DNA of 64,000 nt, from positions 38,300-102,299 of the forward strand of contig NZ_SPDV01000013.1 in assembly GCF_004564275.1 (NCBI RefSeq), in the 5' to 3' direction. Of the stretch, positions 42,206 through 51,484 are shown piece after piece. Position 1 is the stretch's first letter. Each line of letters starts with the position of its first letter. The position numbers and the translations under genes were made by a program. This stretch comes from Sphingomonas parva (ex Maeng et al. 2020) (GTDB lineage Bacteria > Pseudomonadota > Alphaproteobacteria > Sphingomonadales > Sphingomonadaceae). The notes beneath the pieces are model-generated. The model did not search any database. It was given only the letters and a program-made list of their open reading frames with translations, and was not told the DNA's origin.

Positions 42206-42754
42206 TTAACGGTTCGGCCGCGTCAGGATCGTCTTGCCCTGAGCGATCTCGGCGAAGCCGCTCGCGCAGGCGTGGAGAGACATCGGCAGAGCCGAGGGCC
42301 AGTCCGATTCGGCTGCTCCGAGCTCGATCTCACAGAACATCCAGCTCGCACCGTGACCCGGAACCGGGGCGGTGTAGGCCGTGGAGCCGAAGTGCGGCTG
42401 CGCGAGAAGCACGATCCGGAGGCCGTTCGACGTCTCGCCGCACCGCGCCTCGCCCGCCCCGGTGGCGTTCATGCGCGCCGCAAGCTCATCGTCGAGCGCT
42501 GGGCGGCTTTCGGCCACGTAGAACCAGATATAGGCGACAGGCGAATGGCCGTCGTCGAGGGCAAAGCCATGGTCGGGCAGCGGTCCCTCGCCGCCCTGCC
42601 GCGTCGCGGGATAGAAGCGCCAGTCCGCGCGCCACGGGCCGGCTGGCGGCAGCGGCGTGGCGGAACAGACGAAATCCGGCCGCTTGACCGGCGGCGCCGC
42701 GGGCGCGGGGGCTGCGGCCGCGGCGGCAGCCAGAGGAAAAAGCAGCGAGATCAT
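42206..42754 (-). CDS. Secreted protein, unknown
   Basis: A 182-residue protein with a signal-like N-terminus (MISLLFPLAAAAAAAPAPAAP) and four Cys in the mature part (FVCSATPLP, EARCGET, MFCEIELG, HACASG), perhaps forming two disulfides. No family recognised. It is preceded by a DUF1905 gene on the same strand after 55 bases and ends 30 bases from the convergent peroxiredoxin gene. Confidence 0.6.
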   Translation of the reverse strand: MISLLFPLAAAAAAAPAPAAPPVKRPDFVCSATPLPPAGPWRADWRFYPATRQGGEGPLPDHGFALDDGHSPVAYIWFYVAESRPALDDELAARMNATGAGEARCGETSNGLRIVLLAQPHFGSTAYTAPVPGHGASWMFCEIELGAAESDWPSALPMSLHACASGFAEIAQGKTILTRPNR

Positions 42755-42809
42755 GCCTTTGGCCTAGCAGGGCCGACGCGGAGGCGCCAGCGCCCCGCCC
42801 GCGCCGGCG

Positions 42810-43130
42810 CTAGAGCAGCTCCAGCGCGACTTCGACCGAAGCGCCGCGCTCGAGGCCTTCGGCGCGGCAGATCGCTTTTTTCACCGGCAGGAACCAGCCG
42901 CCCTGCTTCTGCGGAAAGACGGAGGTCGACCAGCGGCTGGCGCCGACCTGCGCCGCGACCTTGACCGAGCCGAAGCCGCGGCGGCGGCCGAGCTCGAGCC
43001 GGCGCTCCAGCTCATGAGCGCTGATCGTCTCGGCCGCGTCGCCGCCGATCACGACATAGCCCATGTCGCCATAGCCCTCGGTCGCCCACACCTGAAGCGG
43101 CGCAGTGAATAGGATCGTCGTCGCGTCCAT
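42810..43130 (-). CDS. DUF1905 protein
   Basis: A 106-residue DUF1905 protein. The order TAPLQVWATEGYGDMGYVV, then GFGSVKVAAQVGASRWSTSVFPQKQGGWFLPVKKAI, matches the family, a small beta-barrel of unknown function often near DUF1801-type genes. Indeed the DUF1801 gene is divergent 161 bases away. ATG 43130 chosen because it starts the domain; a longer upstream frame exists but is not domain-like. Confidence 0.88.
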   Translation of the reverse strand: MDATTILFTAPLQVWATEGYGDMGYVVIGGDAAETISAHELERRLELGRRRGFGSVKVAAQVGASRWSTSVFPQKQGGWFLPVKKAICRAEGLERGASVEVALELL

Positions 43131-43291
43131 GCCCCTCCCTTCGCCCGAATGTAACGCCGCCACGCGGCTGGCGGCAATCGGCGCCGCACACGAGGAAGGT
43201 CGCATCGGCACGACCGCCGGCATTGCGGTACAGGAATGGCCGCTTCATTGTCGTGCCGTCGAGTTTCGCAGATACTGACCAGCGAGGACCC

Positions 43292-43726
43292 ATGCCGAAC
43301 TCCGGACGATCGCAGGCCGCAAAGCCCCGCCTCCTCTCCGGCGGCAATCCGCAGATCGCCAAGGGCGACGGCGACGCGCCGGTCGCCGCCTATCTCGACG
43401 CCATGCCGGGCTGGACCCAGGCGATCGGCCGGCGCGTCGATGCGCTCGTCGCCGACACAATCCCCGGCGTGCGCAGGGCGGTGAAGTGGAACTCGCCTTT
43501 CTACGGCTCGCAAGGCGGCGGCTGGTTCCTCTCGTTCCACGTCTTCACGCGCTACGTGAAGCTGACCTTCTTCAGGGGCGCGGCGCTCGATCCGCTGCCG
43601 CCGGGCGGCACGCCGCGCAGCGGCGAGGCGCGCTGGATCGACCTTCGCGAGGGCGAAGACATCGACGAGGCGCAGCTGCGCGACTGGATCCGCCAGGCGG
43701 CGGCGCTGCCGGGCTGGATGGGCTAG
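43292..43726 (+). CDS. DUF1801 protein
   Basis: A 144-residue protein of the DUF1801 (YdhG-like) fold. Typical parts: VAAYLDAMPGWTQAIGRRVD, VRRAVKWNSPFYGSQGGGWFL and FHVFTRYVKLTFFRGAAL. The family is widespread, small and of unknown function, possibly iron-related by the frataxin-like fold. ATG 43292 follows GAGGACC. Divergent from the DUF1905 gene. A longer upstream frame overlaps the spacer and is not family-like. Confidence 0.88.
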   Translation: MPNSGRSQAAKPRLLSGGNPQIAKGDGDAPVAAYLDAMPGWTQAIGRRVDALVADTIPGVRRAVKWNSPFYGSQGGGWFLSFHVFTRYVKLTFFRGAALDPLPPGGTPRSGEARWIDLREGEDIDEAQLRDWIRQAAALPGWMG

Positions 43727-43749
43727 CGGCGGACGCTCCCTGCGGCCGC

Positions 43750-44226
43750 TTACGCCGCGATGCGGGCGCCTTCCGCCAGGAAGGCTTCCCAGCCTTCGAA
43801 GTGCATCGCGGCGAGATATTCGGACTGCATCTCCGCGGTCAGCACCTCGATCATGAACGTTCCCTCGAGCCACAATTCGATCACCCGGAACGGCCCGCGC
43901 GAACAGACCTTGGTCGGTGCGCCGTGGCGGGCGCCGATCGCCTTCACCTGGTCGATCGACAGCTCGGTGGCGATCGCGACGTGGACGGGCCCGTGGCGGA
44001 CCGGCGCGCCGGCCACGTCGCGGACCATCGCGTCGCCCTCGCCCTCATGGAATTCGGTGCCGAGCGGCAGGAACTCGATCGCGCTGCCGCGGTCGTCGCC
44101 GGCCATGGCGATCCAGCTGCCCTCCGCGACCGGCGGAAAGGGATAGGCGCGGCCGCCCCAGAGCTCGGCGATCATCCGCGCCGCCTGCTCGGGCCGCTCG
44201 GCCGCCATCGACATGTGAAACAGCAT
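43750..44226 (-). CDS. VOC-like protein, unknown
   Basis: A 158-residue cytoplasmic protein, with a beta-alpha-beta pattern like one VOC repeat (LFHMSMAAERPEQAARMIAE, WIAMAGDDRGSAIEFLPLG) and then a second (VHVAIATELSIDQVKAIGAR, RVIELWLEGTFMIEVLT). Catalytic metal ligands are not evident, and the assignment is by pattern only. It ends 23 bases after the convergent DUF1801 gene. Start ATG at 44226; an Arg/Ala-rich frame continues further upstream but does not look coding. Confidence 0.6.
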   Translation of the reverse strand: MLFHMSMAAERPEQAARMIAELWGGRAYPFPPVAEGSWIAMAGDDRGSAIEFLPLGTEFHEGEGDAMVRDVAGAPVRHGPVHVAIATELSIDQVKAIGARHGAPTKVCSRGPFRVIELWLEGTFMIEVLTAEMQSEYLAAMHFEGWEAFLAEGARIAA

Positions 44227-44408
44227 CTGAATCTCCCGCGAGGCCCGCGCCCCGAATGAGGGTGGAAAGCGAAGCCGGCGGTGACCTCTCGCGCCGGCTT
44301 CGCCCGGCTCGCGTTGTGGCGGCCGCGCGTGTCGGACCGATGGCGCGGCGGCGGGAGAAGTGTTTCGATTGTTTCAGGGGGCGTGGGAGCGTGGCGGCGC
44401 ACGCCTGT

Positions 44409-44450
44409 CCCCTCTCGGCATCCCGGCGGAGGCCGGGATGCCGAGAGGGG
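44409..44450. repeat. Perfect 19-bp palindromic hairpin
   Basis: CCCCTCTCGGCATCCCGGC (44409-44427) pairs perfectly with its inverted copy (44432-44450) around GGAG, 19 pairs in all. The core CATCCCGGC...GCCGGGATG resembles the outer arms at 33628-33804 and 53573-53605. It lies between two minus-strand genes, 19 bases past the DUF2189 stop, and may also end the DUF2189 transcript, though no U-run follows. Confidence 0.75.
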
Positions 44451-44469
44451 AGGGCGCCCGGCCCCTCCC

Positions 44470-45258
44470 CTATTGCACGACCATGTGGCGGTAGAGGTGC
44501 CAAGTGGCGTAGCCGAGCACCGGCAGGGCGACGGCGAGGCCGATGAACAAGGGGATCGATCCGATCACCAGCATGCTGGCGACGATCAGGCCCCAGCGCA
44601 CCATCATCCACTTGTTGGCGAAGACGGCGCGGATCGAGGTGTCGATCGCGGTGCGGGCGCTGACGTCGCGATCGACCAGCATCGGCAGCGACACGACGCT
44701 CAACGCGAACACCAGGACGGCGAAGGCGAAGCCGACGAGATTGCCGACGATGATCAGCGTCCAGCCTTCGGTGGTGGTGAACAGCAGGCGCAGGAACTCC
44801 CCGACGGTGCGCGGCACCACGCCGATCAGCGCCGCGTAGAGCGCCCCGGCGCAGACGATCCAGGCGACGAAAATCGCGATCAGCAGGGTCGAGACCGCCA
44901 TGATCCTGTCCCAGGCGGGACGGTTGCGGACCTCGAGGAAGTGCGACCAATGGCATTCGAGCCCGTCCTCGCGGCGGCGGGCGAGCTCGTAGAAGCCGGT
45001 GGCGGCGACCGGCCCGAGCAGGGTTATGCCGGCGGCGAGCGGGAAGAAGAGCGGCAGCAGCGGCCCGCCGAGGGCGACGATCGCGGTGACCACGCCGATC
45101 AGAGGATAGAGCAGGCCGATGAAGATCAGGTCGCCGCGCTTGTCGAGGAAGTCGGCCCATCCTTGCGCGAGCGATTCGCGTATGTCTTTGGCGGTAATCG
45201 ATCGGACCTCGAACCTGTGCTCGGCGAGGCTGTCACTTGCAGGTTGAGCAATAGCCAT
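44470..45258 (-). CDS. DUF2189 integral membrane protein
   Basis: A 262-residue membrane protein of DUF2189. Visible order: short cytoplasmic lead with VRSITAKDIRESLAQGWADFL, six helices beginning near 50-68 (LIFIGLLYPLIGVVTAIVAL), and HWSHFLEVRNRPAWDRIM between helices. SLPMLVDRDVSARTAIDTSI (about 192-211) is highly typical of the family. Function unknown. ATG 45258; a longer frame upstream lacks family similarity. Confidence 0.9.
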   Translation of the reverse strand: MAIAQPASDSLAEHRFEVRSITAKDIRESLAQGWADFLDKRGDLIFIGLLYPLIGVVTAIVALGGPLLPLFFPLAAGITLLGPVAATGFYELARRREDGLECHWSHFLEVRNRPAWDRIMAVSTLLIAIFVAWIVCAGALYAALIGVVPRTVGEFLRLLFTTTEGWTLIIVGNLVGFAFAVLVFALSVVSLPMLVDRDVSARTAIDTSIRAVFANKWMMVRWGLIVASMLVIGSIPLFIGLAVALPVLGYATWHLYRHMVVQ

Positions 45259-45574
45259 GGCGCTGCTCCGGCCTTCATGGGAAGGTGCCCGCACCCTATA
45301 CCTTTCGGCAGGCGCTCACAATGGCCGCGGGCGGCGCGCCGTGCCGGTTCGGACGTGATTTTCGCTGCGGGATCAGCGAAATGATCACCCCCGGGCTTTT
45401 GTTCATGTTCCGCTCATCGATGAACGGCGTTAAGCCCGCCCGCGGCGCCCTCCCCGGCCACCCGGGCCCCGAGGACGCGCGACGAGCGAGGCGGGTGCGG
45501 ATGCAACGACCAGGCGAGATGCGAGTTGGAGCGCAGGACCCGGTTTCCCGGGCGGCGCGGCGGGGGCAATCGTC
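45259..45574. other. Divergent intergenic region before the RND efflux operon
   Basis: A 316-base gap between divergent DUF2189 and efflux genes. GTTCAT at 45401-45406 and ATGAAC at 45420-45425 form a 6-base dyad spaced by 13 that could be a regulator site for the efflux operon, but no regulator gene lies next to it. GTTC-N7-GCTC at 45401 is one base off a LexA box. I see no gene here. Confidence 0.3.
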
Positions 45575-46804
45575 TTGAGAGCAGGCAACAGCGGGCAAGG
45601 CTGGCGGCAGGCGGCGCTCGCCGCAACGATCCTCCTCGCGGCGTGCAGCGGCGGCGAGGCGGAGCAGAAGAAGGGCGGGCGCGGTCCGTCCGGGCCGCCC
45701 CAGGTCGGCTTCGTGGTGGTGCAGCCGACCGCAGTGCCTATGACCACCGAGCTCTCCGGCCGGGTCGCCGCCTTCCAGACCTCCGAGGTCAGGCCGCAAG
45801 TCGCCGGGATCGTCCGCCGCCGTTTGTTCTCCGAAGGCTCGATCGTCCGCCAGGGCCAGACCCTCTACCAGATCGACCCGAGCCTCTATCAGGCCGAGGT
45901 CGCCGAGGCGCAGGCCAATCTGAGCAGCGCGCGGGCGAGCGCCCAGGCGGCGCAGGTGCGCGCCAACCGCTATCGTCCGCTGGCGAAGATGGAGGCGGTC
46001 TCCGAGCAGGAATATACCGACGCCGCCGCTCAGGCGCGCCAGGCGCAGGCCGCGGTCGCGCAGAACGACGCGCAGCTCAGGACCGCGCAGATCAACCTGC
46101 GCTTCACCCGCGTGCCGGCGCCGATTACCGGCCGCATCGGCCGCTCGCTGATCACCGAGGGCGCGCTGGTCACCACCAACCAGGCCGAGCCGCTGGCGGT
46201 GATCCAGCGGCTCGATCCCGTCTATGTCGACATCCAGCAATCGAGCGCGCAGCTGCTCGCCCTGCGCCGCGCCCTGGCCCGGGGCGGTGCGGCGCCGGCG
46301 ACCGCGAACGTCCGCCTGATCCTGGAGGACGGCAGCGACTACGGCCAGACCGGAACCGTCGAGTTTGCCGAGGTGATGGTGAACGAGAATACCGGCACGG
46401 TGACGATGCGGGCGCGCTTCCCCAATCCGCAGGGGCTGCTGCTGCCCGGCATGTTCGTCCGCGCCGCCTTCACCCAGGCGATCGACACCCAGGCTTTCCT
46501 GGTGCCGCAGGCCGGCCTGTCGCGCGATCCGCGCGGCAACGCCACCGTCTATGTGGTCGGCCCGGGCAACCGGGCGATCGCCCGCACCGTGATCGCCGAG
46601 CGGACCCAGGGGCCCTATTGGGTGGTGACCCAGGGCCTCGCCCCCGGCGACAGAGTGATCGTCCAGGGCACCGCCAACCTCCGTCCCGACATCGCGGTCC
46701 GCCCGGTTCCGGCGAGCGCGCCGCAACGGGTCGAGCCGCCGAAGCCAGGAGACAAGGCCGGCGGCGGTGGCAAGGCCGGCGCCGGCGCGGCGAAAGGCGG
46801 CTGA
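45575..46804 (+). CDS. RND efflux periplasmic adaptor (MFP) lipoprotein
   Basis: A 409-residue membrane-fusion protein of an AcrA/MexA-type pump. The N-terminus ends in LLAAC (lipobox), so it is probably a lipoprotein. The order is as expected: ELSGRVAAFQTSEVRPQVAG (barrel), lipoyl FSEGSIVRQGQTLYQIDPS, coiled-coil hairpin (about 105-170), YVDIQQSSAQLLALR, and the membrane-proximal part with VPQAGLSRDPRG. The start seems to be TTG at 45575; no ATG or GTG occurs earlier in the frame. It starts a three-gene operon, pump gene 6 bases later. The drug range is unknown. Confidence 0.93.
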   Translation: MRAGNSGQGWRQAALAATILLAACSGGEAEQKKGGRGPSGPPQVGFVVVQPTAVPMTTELSGRVAAFQTSEVRPQVAGIVRRRLFSEGSIVRQGQTLYQIDPSLYQAEVAEAQANLSSARASAQAAQVRANRYRPLAKMEAVSEQEYTDAAAQARQAQAAVAQNDAQLRTAQINLRFTRVPAPITGRIGRSLITEGALVTTNQAEPLAVIQRLDPVYVDIQQSSAQLLALRRALARGGAAPATANVRLILEDGSDYGQTGTVEFAEVMVNENTGTVTMRARFPNPQGLLLPGMFVRAAFTQAIDTQAFLVPQAGLSRDPRGNATVYVVGPGNRAIARTVIAERTQGPYWVVTQGLAPGDRVIVQGTANLRPDIAVRPVPASAPQRVEPPKPGDKAGGGGKAGAGAAKGG

Positions 46805-46810
46805 GGGCCG

Positions 46811-49800
46811 ATGTCGCGGATCTTCATCGACCGGCCGATCTTCGCCTGGGTGATCGCGATCGTCGTGATGCTGATGGGGATCGGCGCCATCCTCTCCCTG
46901 CCGATCGAGCAATATCCCGACGTCGCCCCGCCCCAGGTCAACGTCCGCGCCTCCTACCCCGGCGCCTCGGCCGAGACGGTGCAGAACAGCGTCACCCAGG
47001 TGATCGAGCAGCAGCTGACCGGCATCGATGGCCTGCTCTATTTCAGCTCCTCCTCCTCGTCGCGCGGCCAGGTGAACATCTCGGCGGTGTTCGCGAAGGG
47101 CACCGACCCCGACATCGCCCAGGTCCAGGTGCAGAACCAGGTGCAGCAGGCGCTCTCGCGACTGCCGCAGCAGGTCCAGCAGCAGGGTCTTCGAGTCACC
47201 AAGTCCAACCCCGATTTCCTGCTGCTGGTCGGCGTTTATGACGAGACCGACCGGCGCACCAACCAGGACGTCTCCGACTGGATGGCGTCCAACATGCAGG
47301 ACCAGATCGCGCGCGTCCCCGGCGTCGGCGACACCAACGTCTTCGGCGCGCCTTATGCGATGCGGATCTGGCTGAACCCCGATCGGCTGGCGAGCTATGC
47401 CCTGATGCCGAGCGACGTCATCGCCGCCATCCAGGCGCAGAACACCGAGGTCGCGGCCGGCGAGATCGGCGGCCAGCCGCAGCCGCGCGAGCAGATGCTG
47501 AACGCGACCGTGACGGCGCAGTCCCGGCTGCAGACGCCCGAGCAGTTCCGGGCGATCATCCTGAAGAGCGAGCAGAGCGGCGCGACCGTGCAGCTCGGCG
47601 ACGTCGCGCGGGTCGAGCTCGGCGCCGAGAGCTACAATGCGGTGAGCCGGGTCAACGGCCATCCCGGCGCCGGCATCGCCGTCTCGCTCGCCCCCGGCGC
47701 CGACGCGCTCGAGACGGCGGAGCTGGTCAAGGCGAAGGTCGAGGAGATCGCGCGCGGCTTCCCGCCCGGCTTCGCCTTCGCTTATGCCAACGACACGACC
47801 GACTTCATCAAGCTCTCGGTCGAGGAGGTGGTGAAGACCCTGATCGAGGCGATCGTCCTCGTCGTCATCGTCATGTTCGTCTTCCTGCAGAGCTGGCGGG
47901 CGACCCTGGTGCCGACGATCGCGGTGCCGGTGGTGCTGCTCGGCACCTTCGCGGTCTTCTACGTGCTCGATTTCTCGATCAACACCTTGACCCTGTTCGG
48001 CCTGGTGCTCGCCATCGGCCTGCTCGTCGACGATGCGATCGTGGTGGTCGAGAACGTCGAGCGGCTGCTCGAGGAAAATCCCGGGATGAGCCCCCGCGAG
48101 GCGACGATCCGCTCGATGGAGCAGATCCAGGTCGCCCTGGTCGCGATCGCCCTGGTGCTCTCCGCCGTGTTCCTGCCGATGGCCTTTTTCGGCGGCTCGA
48201 CCGGGGTGATCTACCGGCAATTCTCGGTGACGATCGTCTCGGCGATGGTGCTCTCCGTGTTCGTGGCGCTGATCCTCAGCCCGGCGCTGACCGCCACCCT
48301 GCTGAAGCCGCGCGACGCCCACGGCGAGGAAACCGGCGGCGGCCTCGCCCGCCGCTTCCCGGGGGCAGTCCGGCGGGTTCGCGGCGCGGGCGCCTGGTTC
48401 AACCGGACGTTCGAGCGCGGCACCAATGCCTATGTCCGCTCGGTCAACGTGGTCGTCGACCGCAAGTGGATCTTCCTCGCGATCTACGCCGTGGTTTGCG
48501 TGCTGCTGGTGCTGATGTTCTTTCGCCTGCCGACCGGCTTCCTACCGACCGAGGACCAGGGCGCCGCGCGCATCCAGTTCCGCCTTCCGGCCGGGGCAAC
48601 CCAGGGGCGCACGCTGGAGGTGCAGCAGGCGATCGAGCGCTACATGCGCGAGAAGGAGGGCCACAACGTCAAGACGCTGTTCACCGTGGCGGGCGGCGGC
48701 GGCGGCGGCGCGAGCGGCCAGAACACCGGCCAGGGCTTCATCAACTTCGTCGACTGGTCCGAACGAGAGGGCAAGGAGAACAGCGCCGACGCGATCGTCG
48801 GCCGCGCCACCGGCGCCTTCCGGGGCCTGCGCGACGCGCAGGTCTTCGCGCTGATCCCGCCGGCGATCCGCGGCCTCGGCCAGTCGTCCGGCTTCACCAT
48901 GCAGTTCCAGAACAGCGGCGGCCTCTCGCGCGAAGCCTTCGCCGCGGCGCGCGACAAATTGCTCGCGGCCGCGAGCGACGATCCGGTCCTCACCTCCGTC
49001 CGCCTCACCGACCTGCCCGACGTCGCGACGCTGAAGGTCGATCTCGACCAGGCCAAGCTCGCCGCGCTCGGGCTCAGCCAAAGCGACGTCAACTCGACTT
49101 TGTCGACCGCCTGGGGCGGCCGCTACGTCAACGACTTCATCGACCGCGGCCGGGTCAAGCGGGTCTATGTCCAGGGCGACGCGCCGTTCCGGGCGGCGCC
49201 GGACAATATCAACGAATGGTACGTGCGCACCGACAGCGGCCAGATGGCGCCCTTCTCCTCCTTCGCGCGGACGAGCTGGGCGACGGCGCCGACCACCCTC
49301 TCCCGCTTCCAGGGCGTCCCTTCGTTCGAAATCGAGGGGCAGGCCGCGCCGGGCGAAAGCTCGGGCGAGGCGATGCGGCGGATGGAGGAGCTGGCGGCGC
49401 AGATCCCGGGCACCAGCGTCGCCTGGTCCGGCCTTTCCTATCAGGAGCGGCTGTCGTCCGGACAGGCGCCGTTCCTCTACGGCCTGTCGCTGCTCGTCGT
49501 CTTCCTCTGCCTCGCCGCCCTCTACGAGAGCTGGACGATCCCGGTCGCGGTGCTGCTCGTCATTCCCCTGGGCCTGGTCGGCGCCGTCTTCGCCGTGACC
49601 CTGAGGGGCCTGCAGAACGACGTCTTCCTGCAAATCGGCCTGCTCACCACCATGGGCCTCGCCGCCAAGAACGCGATCCTGATGATCGAGTTCGCCGAAC
49701 GTGCCGAGAAGGAAGGCAAGAGGGTGATCGATGCGGCGATCGAGGCGGCGCGGATCCGGCTGCGGCCGATCCTGATGACCAGCCTCGCCTTCATCTTCGG

Positions 49801-50008
49801 CGTGCTGCCGCTCGCCGTCTCGACCGGCGCCGGCGCCAACAGCCGCATCGCGATCGGCACCTCGGTGATCGGCGGCATGCTGACGGCGACGATCCTGGCG
49901 ATCTTCTACATCCCATTGTTCTTCGTGCTGGTCCGGCGGACGACTCGCGACACGCTGAAGAAGCTGCACCGGACTCAGCCGGCCCCGCAGCCGGAGCCGG
50001 GCGCGTGA
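46811..50008 (+). CDS. RND multidrug efflux pump, HAE1 family (AcrB-like)
   Basis: A 1065-residue inner-membrane trimeric pump driven by the proton gradient. Family marks: start SRIFIDRPIFAWVIAIVVML; EQYPDVAPPQVNVRASYPGA; the proton-relay pair of Asp near 406-407 in GLLVDDAIVVVENVER; VLSAVFLPMAFFGGSTGVIYR; and LGLVGAVFAVTLRGLQNDVF with the second repeat AKNAILMIEFAE. The C-terminal GVLPLAVSTGAGANSRIAIG is usual. Pumps out toxic compounds through the outer-membrane channel encoded next. The outer-membrane protein gene starts at its own stop (GTGA). Confidence 0.98.
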   Translation: MSRIFIDRPIFAWVIAIVVMLMGIGAILSLPIEQYPDVAPPQVNVRASYPGASAETVQNSVTQVIEQQLTGIDGLLYFSSSSSSRGQVNISAVFAKGTDPDIAQVQVQNQVQQALSRLPQQVQQQGLRVTKSNPDFLLLVGVYDETDRRTNQDVSDWMASNMQDQIARVPGVGDTNVFGAPYAMRIWLNPDRLASYALMPSDVIAAIQAQNTEVAAGEIGGQPQPREQMLNATVTAQSRLQTPEQFRAIILKSEQSGATVQLGDVARVELGAESYNAVSRVNGHPGAGIAVSLAPGADALETAELVKAKVEEIARGFPPGFAFAYANDTTDFIKLSVEEVVKTLIEAIVLVVIVMFVFLQSWRATLVPTIAVPVVLLGTFAVFYVLDFSINTLTLFGLVLAIGLLVDDAIVVVENVERLLEENPGMSPREATIRSMEQIQVALVAIALVLSAVFLPMAFFGGSTGVIYRQFSVTIVSAMVLSVFVALILSPALTATLLKPRDAHGEETGGGLARRFPGAVRRVRGAGAWFNRTFERGTNAYVRSVNVVVDRKWIFLAIYAVVCVLLVLMFFRLPTGFLPTEDQGAARIQFRLPAGATQGRTLEVQQAIERYMREKEGHNVKTLFTVAGGGGGGASGQNTGQGFINFVDWSEREGKENSADAIVGRATGAFRGLRDAQVFALIPPAIRGLGQSSGFTMQFQNSGGLSREAFAAARDKLLAAASDDPVLTSVRLTDLPDVATLKVDLDQAKLAALGLSQSDVNSTLSTAWGGRYVNDFIDRGRVKRVYVQGDAPFRAAPDNINEWYVRTDSGQMAPFSSFARTSWATAPTTLSRFQGVPSFEIEGQAAPGESSGEAMRRMEELAAQIPGTSVAWSGLSYQERLSSGQAPFLYGLSLLVVFLCLAALYESWTIPVAVLLVIPLGLVGAVFAVTLRGLQNDVFLQIGLLTTMGLAAKNAILMIEFAERAEKEGKRVIDAAIEAARIRLRPILMTSLAFIFGVLPLAVSTGAGANSRIAIGTSVIGGMLTATILAIFYIPLFFVLVRRTTRDTLKKLHRTQPAPQPEPGA

Positions 50009-51480
50009 GGGCGGCCGTCTCCGGCGTCGCCGCGCTGGCGCTGATGCTGGCCGGCTGCTCGATGGAGCCGAAATATGTCGCCCCGGCCTCGCCGGTGCCG
50101 CCGTCCTGGCCGATCGGCGACGCCTATCTGCGCCAGAGCGAGGCGGCGCTGCCGAGCGTGACGTGGCGCGACGTCTTCCGCGATCCCCGGCTGCAGTCGC
50201 TGATCGAGCAGGCGCTGACCAACAACCGCGACCTGCGCATCGCCGCGTCGAACATCGCCGCCGCGCGGGCTCGCTACCGGATCCAGCGGGCCGAGCGCTT
50301 TCCCGAGGTCAACGCCGGCGCCAGCGCCACCGTCTCAGACCGCGGCAGCAGCGGCAGCAGCACGGGCGGCGGGAGCGGCACCGGGAACGGGGGCGGGATC
50401 GACACGAACTTCTCGGCCGACGTCGGCATCACCGGCTTCGAGATCGACCTGTTCGGCCGCGTCGCCTCGCTCACCCGGGCCGAGCAGAACCTCTATTTCG
50501 CCAGCGAGGCGGCGGCGCGCGCGACCCGGCTGGCGCTGGTCGCCGACGTCGCCAATGCCTGGCTGGCCCACGCCGCCGACGCGAGCCTGCTGCGCATCGC
50601 CGCCGACACCGCGGCGAGCGCCGAGCGGAGCGTCCGCCTGACCCGCGCCCGCCTCGAGGGCGGGGTCGCGCCGCGCACCGACCTGCGCCAGGCCGAGCAG
50701 ATCCTCGAGACGGCGCGGGCCGACCTCGCCGAGCAGCGCACCGCCCTCGCCCAGGACGTGAACCTGCTGCAATTGCTGGTCGGCGCGCCGATCGACCCTG
50801 CCCTGCTGCCGGGCTCGATCGAGGAGGCGGCGGCGCGGATCGCCGAGCTTCCCGCCGGCATCGACTCCACCATCCTGCTCCGCCGTCCCGACGTGCTCCA
50901 GGCCGAGTTCGAACTGCGCGCCGCAAACGCCAATATCGGCGCTGCGCGGGCGGCGCTGTTCCCGCGCATCTCGCTGACCGGACTGCTCGGCCTCGCCAGC
51001 AGCGCGCTGACCGGCCTGTTCAGCGGCGGCGCCTTCTCCTGGTCGGCCGGTGCGAACGCCGATTATCCGATCTTCGACGCCGGTGCGCGGCGGGCCGGGG
51101 TGCGGCTCAGCGAGGCGCAGCGCGAGGCGGCGGTCGGCGGCTACGAGCGGGCAATCCAGACCGCCTTCCGCGAGGTGGCCGACGCCCTCGCCCGGCGCGG
51201 CACGATGGGCGAGCAGATCCGCGCCCGCACCGCCAACCGCGCGGCCGCGGCGGACACCTACCAATTGGTCGAGGCACGCTATCGCGGCGGCATCGAGAAC
51301 TTCCTTGCCAGTCTTGACGCCCAGCGTTCGCTCTACGCCGCCGACCGCACCCTGGTCGCAACGCGGCTGACCGGCGCGACCAATCTGGTCGAGCTCTACC
51401 GGGCGCTCGGCGGCGATGCCTCGCTGCAGGCGCAGCCGGTGGCGACGCCGCTTCCCGACGAACCCGTCGCAGGGCGCTAG
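50005..51480 (+). CDS. RND outer-membrane factor, NodT family lipoprotein
   Basis: A 491-residue TolC-like outer-membrane channel with lipid anchor at Cys18 (LALMLAGCSMEP). Both halves show the family pattern: NNRDLRIAASNIAAARARYR and FEIDLFGRVASLTRAEQN; later ADYPIFDAGARRAGVRLSEAQ and AFREVADALARRG. An insertion of Ser/Gly-rich repeats (SSGSSTGGGSGTGNGGG) occurs at about 112-132. GTG at 50005 overlaps the pump stop, so all three parts of the pump are translated in a set. The panE-like gene follows 4 bases later. Confidence 0.96.
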   Translation: MRAAVSGVAALALMLAGCSMEPKYVAPASPVPPSWPIGDAYLRQSEAALPSVTWRDVFRDPRLQSLIEQALTNNRDLRIAASNIAAARARYRIQRAERFPEVNAGASATVSDRGSSGSSTGGGSGTGNGGGIDTNFSADVGITGFEIDLFGRVASLTRAEQNLYFASEAAARATRLALVADVANAWLAHAADASLLRIAADTAASAERSVRLTRARLEGGVAPRTDLRQAEQILETARADLAEQRTALAQDVNLLQLLVGAPIDPALLPGSIEEAAARIAELPAGIDSTILLRRPDVLQAEFELRAANANIGAARAALFPRISLTGLLGLASSALTGLFSGGAFSWSAGANADYPIFDAGARRAGVRLSEAQREAAVGGYERAIQTAFREVADALARRGTMGEQIRARTANRAAAADTYQLVEARYRGGIENFLASLDAQRSLYAADRTLVATRLTGATNLVELYRALGGDASLQAQPVATPLPDEPVAGR

Positions 51481-51484
51481 CGGC

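Noticed and set aside
45401..45415. GTTC-N7-GCTC as a LexA box for the efflux operon
   Set aside because: One mismatch from the consensus and no DNA-repair gene; likely chance.
45296..48322. A 1008-codon open frame opposite the efflux operon start
   Set aside because: It overlaps two well-recognised efflux genes in antisense; high-GC artefact rich in Arg, Asp, Gly and His.
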